Below, piece after piece: positions 37,039 to 50,395 of a stretch of DNA of 64,000 bases. The stretch is from Casuarina equisetifolia. Its lineage: Eukaryota; Streptophyta; Magnoliopsida; Fagales; Casuarinaceae. The DNA lies in assembly GCA_028551475.1 (NCBI GenBank), contig CM052362.1, positions 14,314,521-14,378,520 on the forward strand, in the 5' to 3' direction. Position 1 is the stretch's first letter, and each line of letters starts with the position of its first letter. The translations under genes were made by a program, and so were the position numbers. A model generated the notes under the pieces. The model did not search any database. It had not been told where the DNA came from and worked only from the letters and a program-made list of their open reading frames with translations.

Positions 37039-40000
37039 GTTAACGGACAAGCCAAAATTAAGAATAGACTTCTAAATGTTTTTAGTGTCAGAGACCGCAT
37101 TGGGATGCGTTCCTGTTAACTGAGGATTTTCCGAAAGAATTCAATCGTAGTACGAAGAACTCGCCAACGCTCCGGAGTACTTGGAGCTATGATGTTTGAC
37201 TTGGTGAATGCCCTGGGTATGGGGATCTGCACCCTCATGAACAGCCAAACTTCATCTAATTTCCCAACGTTTTGAGAGGAACAAGGAATGGCGTCAACCC
37301 CAAGGAAACATAAAAGAGGAAAATCAGAAAGAAAGTTGTGTAAGCATGCAACGGAAAGGGTAGAAAAAGGGGTGGTCCATGATGTCTGATTCTCTCCATT
37401 ACATTGTGCATGTAAAGTCTGATTTATTTGTTTTGAAAACTCCGTTCTGCCCCCCCCAAAAAAAAAGAAAAAGAAAAAAAAGAAGTGACAAAAGTTGATC
37501 GATGAATAGAGGGCCAATTAGCTGCCCTTGTCGTCTCTTTTTTTGTTTATTTGTTGAATTAGGATCTGTATGAGCAAAAAGAGACCATTAGTCATGTTGT
37601 CAATGGAAAGATGCTGTATTTTGCACCAATTCTAATCTCTCCCTGGAACTTCACCGAAAAGAAAGCAAATTGAGAAGAAAATCTCTGAAAGCACACTGTC
37701 TTTAGGCTGAGTGGGTTCTAGTTCTTTGCGCAGAACCTCCTTTTAAGGGCTTTTTTTGTGGGGCTGAGACTTCCGAGAGGGAGATAAGAAGGCGGAAGCC
37801 AGTCTCAAAAAGCTGCATCGCCGGCCTTGTAGCTTTTGACTCTTGAGGCGCACACAATCCCAAAAGAGCGCGAGGACTAACAGCTCACCACCCTGGAAGG
37901 CTGACGCTGAGTGATTGAAAGAATTTGCATCTACATCCTTCATAATCATCACAACGCATCACCTCCAAAAGTTCTTGAAATCATCACTGCAAACCCCCAC
38001 TAAAGTGTGGTGCCAACTTTGGCCAGTTAGTTGATGATGATGGCAACCCTGATTGGGTAAAGATTGAAGGACCAAAGGCTTTGTCAAAGAAGGGAATACC
38101 ACATCGTTAATGTAAGTAAAAAAATGAACTTTAGAGACCATAAGAATTTTTTTTTTCCTTGCATGGCGAATTTGAGATAGACTGTAATTGGTTGCATATT
38201 AAAATGAGTTTCAGATGTCTTCTATCATTCTTTCCTTTACTTGGACAACAGGTCTCCAATCGCCTACATCGTGGTCCAGTGTAATGCTGTTGGTCCAGCC
38301 TACCCGTCACTCATCGCAGTTCCTCCAAATTCTATCACAAAATACATCGATAAAATAAACTATCCCAAATGTACAGGTCATATTGGTTTTACAAAAAAGC
38401 AGAGTATATCAACACCTGTGTTAGAAGGTCCAAAAATTTATGTTCAAAATTAGTTCAAAAGTTAGAAAAATAACTTTCTTTATTCAAACTTAATCATAAA
38501 TTTCTTCTTTTTTTCCTTGGATATGGGACTTGTAGCCTCCTAAACTTTCTGCATATTAAGAGGTTATCCTGATGACATTGATATACATGCCGTGATAGTA
38601 AGAATATGACTTAATTTAAACTATGATGTGATGTTAAAAAACTTATAAGTTTTAACTTAAAAATTAGTTTAAAAGTTAAAGAGTTTTTCTTTCATTAAAC
38701 TCATACTTTTAAAATCTTTTCTTTTAATGTTGAATTCTTTTTTCTACACTTTCTTATATACAGAGTGTTATTAAGTTCAAGATTACATGAGATTGAGTAT
38801 ATTTAATCTTAGTTCTAATATTATATTAAAAAGTCTAAAGACACAATACAAAAATTAACTCAAGGGTTAAAAGATTTTTTTTTATATTAAACTTTAGTTC
38901 AAAAATCTTTTCTTTTAACATTGGACTCTCATCTTGTACACAACCAAATCAACCCATTGAAATAACCTATTCACGCGGATATGATCAATGCCACAAGCTT
39001 CCCACGTTATTGTTAACCTTAGAGCTTCATATGTCCGTAGTAATTTCCCTCCAAAATTTGGCATCGAAATTCGATACTCTTGGGATAGTCAATACACTTG
39101 CATCTCACTTTGAGTATATATAGTATATTTCATTCTACTAGAAAAAGATAACTCTAGATTATCCGCGCATTTTTTCTAGCATCAATCTTTTGAATGAGTG
39201 CTCCACGATCGATATGGCTTCTTAAAAAAAAATAAAAAATTATAGTACGGCTTAATATATTTAGAACCAAAATCAGATCATGCTATTTACATAATTTTGA
39301 ATTCCTTAAGTAACCACTTGATTTTGATTGATAAAAATGAAGAATTTAATCATCAAATCAAGGTTTTATTACTTTCTTTCACGGGTAAATTCAATTTATT
39401 TCAAAAGAGATGGCCTAGTCCATAAATGTATAACGAATACAGTGAATAATCATTTCACTACTCGATAATGTAATGATACCTTAACTTTTCATGCATAGTT
39501 ATATCATACATGATATGATATTATGTAATATAATCCATATCACTCAAAGTTCGTACTCAACAATCAAGGAAATATACTACCTCATGGGACAAATTCATTG
39601 TGGCGTAGGTAATACGACGATTTAGCCCAAATTCCAATCCCATTTCATCCAACCAAGAATCTACACCTTGCTCGACATTAACATCAATTAAACACACCAT
39701 TCAAAAGGGGTGTTGTCAACCCCGAAATTTCAACTTGGTAAGTTGTAGTATTCGGAGGGAACACTCTCACTACACGCAACCTTTGAAATCGCAGAGTCGT
39801 TGTTCCCACAGAAAGCAAGATATCTCAAGCTTTTCCACCGATATTCTTAGGCCTTAGGATCAGCGCCTGCAAGTCCCCTATGGATTTTGGTTTGTCTTGG
39901 GGAGTCGGATGGCCATTAAATCACGTAAGACCAACATGCTCACCGAGAAAGCGATGGGTCTTTGTGAGTTACGACACCAAGTCGCCGTGGAGGTTACGGT

Positions 40001-40320
40001 CTCACATGGACTTGTAGGCAGAAAGCAACAAAGGGTCTCAGCTCCACGTGCGGTGAACCACTTTTTCTATGCAGCCAAGTCAGGGAAATTGAGCCATCAG
40101 CGGCTGGGAGAGGACCGAGTAGGAACCTGTTCACATCTAGGTTGAAAAACATTTGGCAGCTTCATTCCCTAATTTCAGGATTCACTGGCTCATCTAACTT
40201 TGTCGTTAGTTCAGCACTGCTTGGCTTATTCACTCTGATAAGACCCCATGAACTCCGTCACGCCAATTGAATTAGAAGGTCTCCTTGGGAAGTTACTCTC
40301 ATTCTCAAAGCTCACAAAGG
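37039..40320. other. 3' flank of the PIN gene and intergenic DNA
   Basis: The PIN 3' UTR should occupy the first few hundred bases. Beyond it, 38440-38960 holds a loosely repeated AT-rich phrase (TTAGTTCAAAAGTTA, TTAGTTTAAAAGTTA, TTAACTCAAGGGTTA), each followed by a TTTCTTT...TTAAACT run. Similar phrases occur at 50820-51010, so it is probably a dispersed repeat. No gene is recognised. Confidence 0.4.
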
Positions 40321-40331
40321 ATAGAAAATCA

Positions 40332-40553
40332 ATGGGCGGAGGCTAGTTCAGAGGCATTCTCTAAGTCAAACCTTAATCGACAATCTCACCGGTCACGGGT
40401 TCAAGTCTCCCATCCTACTCTCCGGGTGTGTGAGTATAATAAAACTTGTGTTCTTTGAACGATTTAGTATCCAATTAGATAGCCCCTCAAAAAGCCTATG
40501 ACCCACAACATCAGGATTGGCTATGCTGATTAATTAGCCTGTTAGGTGGAGCC
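40332..40553 (+). mobile_element. Possible tRNA-derived SINE
   Basis: TAGTTCAGAGG at 40344-40354 fits the Pol III A-box consensus TRRYNNARNGG at every position. GGTTCAAGTCT at 40398-40408 fits the B-box GGTTCRANNCC at 10 of 11. The spacing suits a tRNA-derived SINE. CAAAGGAT occurs on both sides (40315-40322 and 40554-40561), though the left copy is about 10 bases further out than expected. The ends are therefore approximate. Confidence 0.45.
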
Positions 40554-40561
40554 CAAAGGAT

Positions 40562-43500
40562 GTAGGCTATATATATATATATAAAATATGTTTAACTATT
40601 GCAATTGAATTTATTTTGTTGAATAAACTTTTTCTTTTCAATAGTTATTTAAAATTTGTCTTGAATTACTTTACATAGAAGTTAGTAAATCAACTTAACA
40701 ACTGAAATATGTAATATGCAAATACATTCAAACACATGTTCATAGATGTAGGTATGCATGATGCATAAATATACGTGTATAAATGAGAGGCAAAAAAGAG
40801 ATTTCTTATAAGAAAGAAGGACACAGTAGCGTCAAAACGATGAACATGAAATGACCTCATTTTCAAAAGACATAAGTCATATTATGCCTTCAACATCTCG
40901 GTTTTTGTTGACTGATGTTTTGTCAGGTTCAACCTCATTCTGACATCAAATTACCTAATTTCATCTTTATCTATCACTTCGCTATATTATATTATATTCT
41001 TTTCTACTACGTTCCTTCGGTGGTTTTTTGTTGCTTAAATCTTGTCGACATCATCTTTACAGATCAGAAGGTTTACTAGGCAACCACCTAAGTTCACTTA
41101 AACAGGATATTAGGGGCTAGTTCCTCCTCCGGCAAGCTCCGAGTAAAGCCTTTATGTCTTCGAAACTGCTTCGGGTTGGAGGGGAAACAGAAAAAGGACG
41201 AAACTCACCAACATGGTCATAGATTTTAACCAATCAAAGGATTATATCATTTCGACTAACAGACAAGGATGCTCAGACAGAAGCAAAGTCGAGTCAGTTT
41301 CCTATCAGCAACTTTAGTCTGTACATCGTGATATAATGTTTTGTCTGCTCTGATGAAAGACATTTGGGTTGCTAGATATGCTTCTAGAGTATAAAATCGT
41401 ATGTCGGGGCCGACTTCTCTATTTACTTTTTTTGGGGAGGTAGAGAGCTAGGTTCTAAAGCCAAAATCATATGAAGAAGAGAAATTTCTCTAAACTGCTC
41501 ATGTATTGATGTATCCAACTCTTTCAATTATTTAGATTCCCATCGTTCATGATCACAATTGGACGATCTTGTTTGGATGGTTCTATCCTAGAAACACCAT
41601 CGTCCCTGTTTACTTGCTCCCACCATTGGACTTCCTTATCTTCTGCGTCTTTGAATTAAGGGCAATATTGCTAATCTTTACTAAGAATGGCCCATCCATT
41701 TAGTTTTGTTGATCTTTCATATACCAAATTCAGAGTTGATTGAACCCAAAGGAGAAAGAGTTTGATAGAAATGTTTACCATAACACGGAGGTCATGTTCA
41801 ACTAATGATTCAGAAGTAATCATTATAAGCATCAACAATCTATTACTGTAGTCAGACCACATAAACGAGAACAGAACTGAACATCGGAAAAAGACAGGGA
41901 TGGACCACGTAGCTTTCAATCACTAATTGCAGCACAACAAATGAGTGCATGGATGAGTCTTTAGTGGCAAGGTTTGGCACAGAGTAGATGTTGCAGTTAA
42001 AGTGGAATAGCAAGCAAGTAACATGGCCTAAACGCAGGTGGGTCCATGCATATGTGGATGCCCATAGCGAGGTCACGTGTGGTGCTACGTTTTTCAATTG
42101 TGATTGAAGCTAAACTTGCTTTGCATTATTATTTCTGGTGGGAGAAAAGGAGGGAAGAAGGTTGGACAGGATAGGATCCAACAAAGAGGGGAACTATTGT
42201 CAAAAGCTTGGCGAAGCTATTGATTTTGTCGTTGCATGTTGGTGTCTTTGTTTAAATGCAATGCAACGGGGCCTCATGTGTATGATATTAACTGGTATAA
42301 GATATGGATGCCCTTTTCCAGTCTACGTGTTGCGAAGCTGCTCGATGGATAGATAACCCCCACAATAGTCAGACCAACAATACGCCAAACTCAGTTTCCA
42401 CCGGAATTATAATGTTGTGAAACTACGCTCGATCATTTAGGGGATCACATTTGATTAAGTTGTGTGAAACAACAAACTGGTGTGTAATGTTTTAAGCTTG
42501 GTGAAAAGTTTGTTTTGATCATTAATTCAGGATTAATTAAAACATAACACAAATGTTCTTGCTACATATTACACACTGGTCTGTTGTGTAAAGACCTGTA
42601 TACAACAGATGATATCATCCTACAGGGTACAACATAATCTGCTGAAGATTCCCTATCGGTAGATTCAGATACTTTAGAGGTAAACCACGTAGCCACGAGC
42701 AAAGTAGAAGATGAAGAACTTGACTGAAAGCTATTGCCATAAAAGAAAACACCAATAGATGATGAGTTGTGAGATTCGAGCAATTTGGGATTCGGCTTGT
42801 GGAGGTAACAGGCCATGAGTAAATGTGTTTATCGAACAACAAAAGTAGGCATATATTTACTTGTCATTCAACTAATAATTATGAGATATTTATCGATTCA
42901 CCGCCCAAAACCTTAAAGTAATCTGCTATTCGGCATCTGATTCTGAATCTCAACCTCCACCATCAGAGGGAGACGTTATCATTTGCATATAAACTCGACA
43001 TGACCCCTGAGATTTCCCTTCCCCTCTCTCCCTCACCACCACACCCCCCCCCCCGGCGTTTATAAGGTCATAAGCTTGAGCACTTCTGTTCTCGAAGGGT
43101 TAGTGTACTCTTAAATTCTGAGTTTCTCATGAACTTCCTTATGATGCGTACAGGACGAAGTGACAGACAAGGCAGTGAAGCTGAAACGAAGAGACATGCA
43201 TGGAAGCCAAGCTGAAACGAATTGGCAGGCGCAGAGGTAACCAAACACGCTGAAGCATAAGGTGGGCAAAGAAGCAATCAATTGGCCAATCGACAGAACA
43301 TGTGCTGCTGTCCTCGTGTGCGTGGTCTCATTCTCCAGCTAGCTTGTACATGGGGACTAAGCATGTAATTTCATCACTCGAACTCATGCAATCATATCCA
43401 CAAACTAAAAAGATAATTAGGAAAAAAGAAAGAAAGAAAGAAAGAAAGAAAAAACCTCAACATACTACACTGATTCAAACTCTGATTTTGAGATCTGACT

Positions 43501-45231
43501 GCCTAACTAAACCAATGTGAAACCATAGTGGAAACGTTACTCCAATATAATAGAAAAGTTATTGAGGTGAAAATTGTTGGGAACACATTCCCATCTCTTG
43601 TTTCAGATAAGTTAACTCAAGAGGGTTAATATGCTTTATTCTTTATTCCTTTTTCTTTTGGCAAGTGGGGTTTGGACGAAAAAGATTTAAGCAGATGTTC
43701 AGATGGGAATAAATAGATGAGCAGAAGTAGTAATCAGAAGATGAGAGAGAGGGAGAGGGAGAGCGAAGTAAAGCTCAGTGTAGGGTGAACAACGGACAGG
43801 AGCTTTGAGGGTGGACCAGAATTGAAGTGGGGTTGAGAAAGACAGTACAAAACAAAGTCCCTTTAAGAAACAAGGCCACGACTGCACCCATTCACATCTC
43901 TTACAATCCAACTTAGAGTCCGATCACGACAAAGACCTTTCTTCCCCTTTGATTGAACAACTTTTTTGGCCTTCTGTTCTTAACCATTCGGCTTTTGAAT
44001 TTCCTAAAGCTAATGGCTGTTGAAATGGAGAACTTGTATGGGCATCAAGTTTCTTCAGGACTTTGAGCTAACGCTTTAGTCTGCTTTTTTGAGTCTGGCT
44101 TGAGCTTTGGACCGCCTTAGTGCTGTCACCGTGCTAGTCTAGATATGCATGAGGCTAATATCTTACCAATTAACCTTAAATCCTGATTAACAATAATCTT
44201 AAAAATCAAACATGTATCCTCTTTGCATAAACTGATTTTAAAGAAAAGATTAGAGTTTCTTCACAACAGTCCAATATCCAAAATCAAGATGGTATATACT
44301 AAGCTGAAAACAAGGGGGCAAAAAATTAAAAAAAATGCGTTGGTAACCCTGAAACTTAGGCTTTAGCGCAGCTGTTGGGGTGTCAATGGCTCAATGCATT
44401 TTCCTAGCTGTGTTGAAGGCTTATTAGGTAGTCATGTCGTTTTCAAGTGTGATAAAGCGTGGAAGCATCACACTTGTGAGTGGTGAGAGTGATGGGTAGC
44501 TGGTATAGTTAAGACCCACCGATTTGTGAGTGGTGGGAAGAGTGGCTGACACAACTGAAGTTCTTTTTTTTTTTTGCTGTAGGCTGTTGGTCCACGCAGA
44601 ATCGGGATACTTACTGAAATTACAACGGGATTTAAATATCTTAAGGAGTGGAATTTTTTACACGTAGAGTTGCATATGGATCACAAGATGCAGTATCTAT
44701 CACCCGATTTCCTTTCTGGGGTACCCTGTGAATTCGACAGGATTTCTTTCCGAATTAGTGCATGCATTTTCCTCGCAATAAGAGTCATGACTGATTGACA
44801 GGGGAGCTTCCGATATCAAGTCCGGGGCCCAGTTTCATTTGAAGCGTGAATAAGACTAGGTCTTGGACTTTAATCCATCGGTTTTTGTGGCTGTTTGAGA
44901 ACCCGTTTCCTTCAGCTGGTTTTCTTGATCCATTAAAGAACTTTAAACCCAGGCAATAGCTGCTTGGGTTTTGAGTCTCGGGTTCCTTCTAGGCTGCGCC
45001 TCACACCGGTGCTTGATGGGCAATTCTTAATGACCGTGATTGGGCCCGTATATGATGTACGATTGCCAGGCCTTGCTGTGAATAATAGACCATTCATGGA
45101 GAACTAATACACTCAGACTCATGTGCCGAGGAAAAACGAAACAAGTTGGGTTATGTAAGATAAATAGATGGAATCAAAATTCATCCTATGTGTGTAGGAT
45201 GAAAGTCTTACACAAGAAGTGTGATTTTTTA
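40562..45231. other. Intergenic DNA, no recognised gene
   Basis: No domain, LTR or RNA gene was recognised on either strand. Simple repeats include (AT)n near 40570, a C11 run at 43044-43054 and (AAAG)n at 43425-43454. Confidence 0.4.
43425..43454. repeat. (AAAG)n microsatellite
   Basis: About six GAAA/AAAG units in tandem, followed by a short A run. Confidence 0.9.
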
Positions 45232-45684
45232 TGTTACCATCCGCCGTCTAGGCTAATGAGGTGCCCAGATCATCTAACTGTTAAAGGGGCAGATGTGGCC
45301 AGCAAGGGGCATTCTCGACTTAATGGGTGAGAACATTCTCGAGTAAGAACGTTCTCGATCCTGATAGTCACATAGTTGTTTAAATGGTCAAGGGCAAAAC
45401 AGTTAGATTACCTGGGAAAAAAATAAAGGGATTCCGGGGGTAATATTGTGAAATAAGATTCGGCTGCACAGTTTAAATAGGGACGTCTTTTGTATTGTGG
45501 GGCAGCTTGAATTTGATTGTAATTTCGCATTTCAGTAGTAAAATACTCCCGCATTTTCTCTCTCTTACTTTGCCTCTCGAACTCAACACCATAGGTGGCA
45601 GTCGACGAGGCAAAGGCCACAAGGCGTGGGTTGATTACGCTCTTGAAGGGCCCTTAACCCGTTCTGCGGTTCAGCGTCGTAACA
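45232..45684 (+). repeat. Left LTR of gypsy element 2
   Basis: Starts TGTTACC and ends ...GTAACA, three bases before the primer site. Positions 45232-45667 align with the right LTR. The last ~17 bases have no partner there. Confidence 0.88.
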
Positions 45685-45687
45685 ACG

Positions 45688-45698
45688 TGGTATCAGCG
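45688..45698 (+). other. Primer-binding site of gypsy element 2
   Basis: TGGTATCAGCG matches the start of the initiator-Met-tRNA primer site TGGTATCAGAGC almost exactly. Confidence 0.85.
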
Positions 45699-45714
45699 TC
45701 TCTCGATCCTGACA

Positions 45715-46613
45715 TGGCAAATGCTCGTTTTGAGAAACTTAAGGCTGATTTCACCCGCAAGGAAGCCAATGATAATCGCAAGTTCAATGGTATTCTTGAG
45801 AGTTTATAACAGCTCTCTACTTCTCTTCATTCCCGCCCTCCTCCTGGTTCCCGCCACACGGATGATGGTCAATCTTCCCGGTCTGGCGAGGGAAAACGTC
45901 GTTTTGATTTTGGGTTTGATTTCGGTGGAAGGCGCTTACCCGGTGTCAAAATGGATTTTCCCCATTTTGATGGTTCTGTCGATCCGGACGATTGGTTGGG
46001 ACGAGCAGAGCAGTATTTTAGTTTTTATGATATAGAAGAAGAAAACAAAGTCTGGGTTACGGCGTGGCATCTCGATGGTAATGCTCAAATCTGGTACCGT
46101 CTATTCTGTGAGGAGTTTGTTAGGTTAGATATTTCCTAGACCATTTTCTCTAAAGAGTTAGGAGAGCGTTTTGGCACCAAACACTTCCAATCTTTTTTTG
46201 GTGATTTGGTTCGACTTAAACAGATTGGTTTTGTGGAAGATTTCTACACGGCTTTTGCTAAGTTACTCCTCCGTTCTGGCAAGCTTTCAGTTGAGCAACA
46301 AATTGCTTGTTTCACATCCGGCTTAAAAGATGCCCTTCGTGTGGAGGTTCAAGCTCGACAACCATCCACTCTTTCTGCTGCTGTGGGGTTGGCTCGGTTA
46401 TACGAGGCTAATCATCTTGTTAACCGATCCACGACATTAAGTCGACAGCCAAACTCTTTTGTGGCTGCGACTTCTTTTCCCAACTTACCTATTCGTAGGT
46501 TGTCTTCGGATGAGATTGTTACTAGAAAGGCCAAGGGCCTTTGTTTTCACTGTGATGAGCACTTTACTCCTGGGCATCGTTGTAAACGAGTTTTTCTAAT
46601 TGAGGGCTCTTAG
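45715..46613 (+). pseudogene. Gypsy element 2 gag
   Basis: Reads as a gag polyprotein starting MANARFEKLKADF. VKMDFPHFDGSVDPDDWLGR and EQYFSFY are the usual capsid entry; CFTSGLKDALRVEVQARQP and LARLYEANHL follow. The zinc knuckle CFHCDEHFTPGHRCK sits near 46543-46590. Stops lie at 45807, 46136 and 46611. The first two fit single changes of a Gln or Trp codon in otherwise good frame. Confidence 0.88.
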
Positions 46614-47290
46614 ATCACGGACGTTTAGGATGTAACGGAAACTATTACTAAACCATCTGTGGAAATGAAGGCACCTCAAATTTCATTAAATGCCATCAAT
46701 GGCTGTGATTCTTCACAAACTATGCGCATCATCGGTGCTTTAGGAGGCTTCAAATTGAAGGTCCATGTATTGGTGGACTCGAGCAGTTCTCACAATTTTG
46801 TGAATGAAGCTTTGGTCAAACGTTTGGGGTTGAAGGTGCAAGCTGGCAGAACTTTTAGTGTCAAAGTCGCCAATGGAAATTCGGTCCTTAGTTCAAGAAT
46901 TTGTAAAGGCGTCAAGATATTCCTTCAAGGGAATGCTTTCCTTTTTGATCTTTATGTCCTTCCATTATATGGAGTGGACGTGGTGCTTGGTATGCAATGG
47001 TTATGGACTCTTGACCCCATCTTGTGGGATTTTGCACAGTTGAAGATGGAGTTTCATATAAATGATCCGAAGGTCATATTACATGGGGGACCAACCCCTC
47101 CCCACCGACTCATTGATTGTGGAGAGATGCAACGAGAATTATTAAAAGAAAAATCTGGCTTATTGATGTGTATTTCACCCGTGGAACTTTCTCATGCCCC
47201 AAAAATCATTAATTGCAGCATTCCAGAGTTGAACTTGTCAGAGAACGACACCAACCGCACTCATGAGTTGAGAGAAGTTTTATAGAATTT
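46614..47290 (+). pseudogene. Gypsy element 2 aspartic protease and linker
   Basis: The protease core reads VHVLVDSSSSHNFVN where the family has DSGSSHNF. The glycine of the catalytic Asp-Ser/Thr-Gly triad is Ser, expected to weaken or abolish activity. DVVLGMQWL and LDPILWDF further on are typical of the gypsy protease end and linker. Confidence 0.8.
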
Positions 47291-48160
47291 TGAGTCTGTA
47301 TTTTAAGAACCCAGCACCTTGCCACCACAGCGGTCTCATGATCACCGAATCCCATTGTTGAACCCAAATCAAGCAGTGTCAGTTCGGCCTTATTGTTACC
47401 CATTTTCTCAAAAGGGGGAAATCGAGAAGATCATGCAAGAATTACTCGAATTTGGTATTATCCGTCCAAGTGTCAGCCCCTTTTCATCCCCGTATTGTTA
47501 GTGAAAAAGAAAGATGGGTCCTGGCGCCTTTGCATTGATTACCGGGAATTAGACAAAAATACAGTGAAAGATTGATTTCCTATCCTACAATAAATGAACT
47601 ATTGGATGAGCTTCATGGGCCAATATCTTTTCCAAATTTGGATCTTCATTTGAGATATTATTAAATTCGGATTTCTCCAGAGGATATTTCAAAAACAGCC
47701 TTCAGGACTCATAATGGCCATTATGAATTTATGGTAATGCTATTTGGCCTTTCTAATGCACTCTTTATCTTTTAATCATTAATGAATAATATATTTTAAC
47801 CTTACCTTAGAAAATTCGTCCTGATTTTCTTTGATGATATTTTAGTATATAGTCAGAACTGAACTGATCATTTAATCCACCTCGGTAAAGTCTTATCTCT
47901 CCTTTGCCAACATACATTGTTTGTCAAAGGAACTAAGTGCGAATTTGCGTGTAGAGAAATTCTCTTTTTGGGACACGTGGTGTCCGTTAAAGGGGTATAT
48001 GTGGATCAAGATAAAGTAAGAGCAATCTTGGATGGGGAAAAACCAACCTCCATCAAAGGGTTGCGTGGCTTCCTTGGATTAGCAGGCTATTACCATCGTT
48101 TATTCAGAATTTTAGCAAGCTCGCTGGTCCATTATTCGAGATGTTAAAAAAAAGACGGTT
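47290..48160 (+). pseudogene. Gypsy element 2 reverse transcriptase
   Basis: Opens [14 protein letters not shown] near 47330, then [20 protein letters not shown] near 47510 and the catalytic FFDDILVYS at about 47827-47853. It ends with the thumb phrase GLRGFLGLAGYYHR near 48058. There is a frameshift near 47500 and several stops at positions where relatives have Gln, Arg or Trp. Confidence 0.9.
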
Positions 48161-48620
48161 TTGCTTGGTCTGAAGCTTCTGAAAAAGCTTTTGTCAATCT
48201 CAAGGAAGCAGTCACACAATCTCCAACACTGGCCTTACCTGACTTCCAACAACCGTTCATGATTGTTTGTGATGCATCAGGCATGGGCATTGGGGCTGTT
48301 TTAATGCAACATGATCGCCCTATAGCTTTTTTCAGCAAGGTTTTACATGGCCGGAATCTCACTCTCTCCACTTATCACTTATGAAAAAGAGTTGCTTGCG
48401 CTAGTTACTGCCGTTCAACGATGGAGGCATTATTTGCTGGGCCACCGTTTTGTAGTGAAATCAGATCACCAGAGTTTACGTTTCTTATGTGAACAGCGGT
48501 TATCAACCCCAGTTCAACATAGGTGGCTTTCTAAACTTCTGGGTTTTGATTTCACTGTGGAATACGTACCCAGCAAATTAAATATTGTTGTTGATGCTCT
48601 TTCCCAGCAACATGAAAGAA
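48160..48620 (+). pseudogene. Gypsy element 2 RNase H
   Basis: After a frameshift the sequence reads the RNase H start DASGMGIGAVLMQ near 48272, then YEKELLALVTAVQRWRHYLL and VKSDHQSLRFL, and ends VPSKLNIVVDALSQ. Relatives have N..ADALSR at that end. Confidence 0.88.
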
Positions 48621-50190
48621 TTGTTGATTCTGAAGGGTTGGGATCACATTGTTTACCAGAAGAAAAAGAATTCCAAGTAAGGTCGAGGAGAGAGAAAGTA
48701 AATTCACTTAATTCTGCAGTTTCGTTAATTTCGGAACCAATCCAGAAGGATTCTCAAGTAACTAATTCGGTTCCGTCAATTTCAGAATCAATCCAGAAGG
48801 ATTCCCAAGTAACTAATTTGGTTATGTTATTCTCAGCTCCTATCTAGATGGAATCCCAAGTCAATAATTTGGTTAGCAATGACAGCATTAATTATGCGAT
48901 TTCTTCACCGCTTCCTCGTTGGTTAGATACTATTGCTGACAAAACAGCCAATGATACCGAACTTAAGGAGTTAAGCGCACTCATCCAAGCCGGCAAGTTA
49001 TCGAAACCATGGGTGTTTCGTAATGGAATAATGTTTTATCATGGCCGAATTCATTTGTCTCATTCCTCTATTCTTATTCCTACTATTTTGTCTGAGATTC
49101 ATGGTGGGTTTCATAAAGGCAGCCAGAAAACATTACAATGAGTTCGTTTGGTATTTCACTGGGAGAAAATGCATCAAGATGTAGAAAACACTGTTTGATA
49201 TTGCCAGATCTGTCAATGCCATAAATGGGAGAACACTAAACCTCCGGGATTATTACAACCTCTTAACATACCAGAACAAATTTGTGAGGAAATTTCGATG
49301 GATTTCATCGAAGGATTACCCATGTCCTGTGGTAAGAATGTGATAATGGTAGTGGTGGATAGGTTGAGCAAGTTTGCACACTTTGTGGCTCTAAAACATC
49401 CTTATATTGCAAGTATGGTGGCTAGACTGTTTTTTGATCACATCTTGAAGTTATATGGCCTCCCAAAAGTAATTGTGTGTGATTGTGATCCTACCTTCAC
49501 TTGAATGTTTTGGCGAGAACTCTTCAAAATGCAAGGTACTCAGTTTAATTTTTCTACTTCTTATCATCCTCAAACGGATGGACAAACTGAGGTGGTCAAC
49601 AGATCAGTGGAAATGTATTTGCGTTGTTTTGTGGGAGACGAGCCGGCAACATGGGGAAATTGGCTTTCTTAGGCAGAATATGCCTACAATATTAGCCTTC
49701 ACACAACAACGGGGATGACTCTTTATCAAGCGGTTTATGGGCGAGCTCCACCTACTCTTTTGGATTATATACCTGGAGCATCCTGGGTAGAAGCTGTGGA
49801 TCAGATGTTAAAGGAAAGAGACAGGATAATAAAGAAGTTGAAGTTCCAAATCCAGCGAGCTCAGGCCAAAATGAAACGATTTTACGATAAGAAACACCGG
49901 GATGTGGAGTACTAAATAGGTGATTTTGTGTATTTGAAGCTCAGGCCCTACCGACAAACTTCCATTGCTGTCCGAAAGACTCTTAAATTTTCTCCCCGTT
50001 ATTTCGGACCCTATGAAATTGTTCAGAGGATTGGTGCTATTGCATATGAGTTAAAGTTACCCACTGAAAATCAGATGCATCCTGTATTCCATGTCTCTGT
50101 TTTAAAGAAATTCCTTGGGGATGGGGGGACTGCTCAATATGAGTTACCACCGACGTCTGCAGATGGGACGATCAGGTTGTCTGTTCCTTA
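48620..50190 (+). pseudogene. Gypsy element 2 integrase
   Basis: A linker with a short internal repeat (SEPIQKDSQVTN twice) precedes the integrase. The zinc-binding part near 49090-49230 keeps the HGGFHKGSQKTL and CQICQCHKWENTKPPG patterns. The catalytic core reads MDFIEGLPMSCGKNVIMVVV then DRLSKFAHFVAL from 49298. Stops occur at 49138, 49196, 49501, 49671 and 49912, each where a family residue encoded by CGA, TGG or CAA is expected. Confidence 0.88.
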
Positions 50191-50395
50191 AGCCATTTTG
50201 GATCATAAAGGGAAGGGATATCATCGGAAGGTCTTAGTGCATTGGAAGGGCATGTCTCCCGTTGATGCTACTTGGGAGATAGCTTCTCGCCTTCAGCGGC
50301 AGTTTCCTGACTTGGACCTTGAGGACAAGGCCCTTTTGAACCGGAAGGGAATGTTACCATCCGCCGTCTAGGCTAATGAGGTGCCCAGATCATCT
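50191..50395 (+). pseudogene. Gypsy element 2 C-terminal chromodomain-like segment
   Basis: Reads AILDHKGKGYHRKVLVHWKG then DATWEIASRLQRQFPDLDLE. This is the shortened chromodomain form common at the end of plant chromovirus polyproteins, which guides insertion into particular chromatin. The frame closes a few codons inside the right LTR. A TAA at 50191 interrupts it at a likely ancestral Gln codon. Confidence 0.82.
50341..50351 (+). other. Polypurine tract of gypsy element 2
   Basis: A purine-rich run (CCGGAAGGGAA) immediately precedes the TG of the right LTR. Confidence 0.75.

Noticed and set aside
40344..40408. Functional tRNA gene from the A and B boxes
   Set aside because: Boxes fit, but the flanking sequence does not fold into acceptor and anticodon arms and no terminal T run lies at the right place. 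A SINE is more likely.
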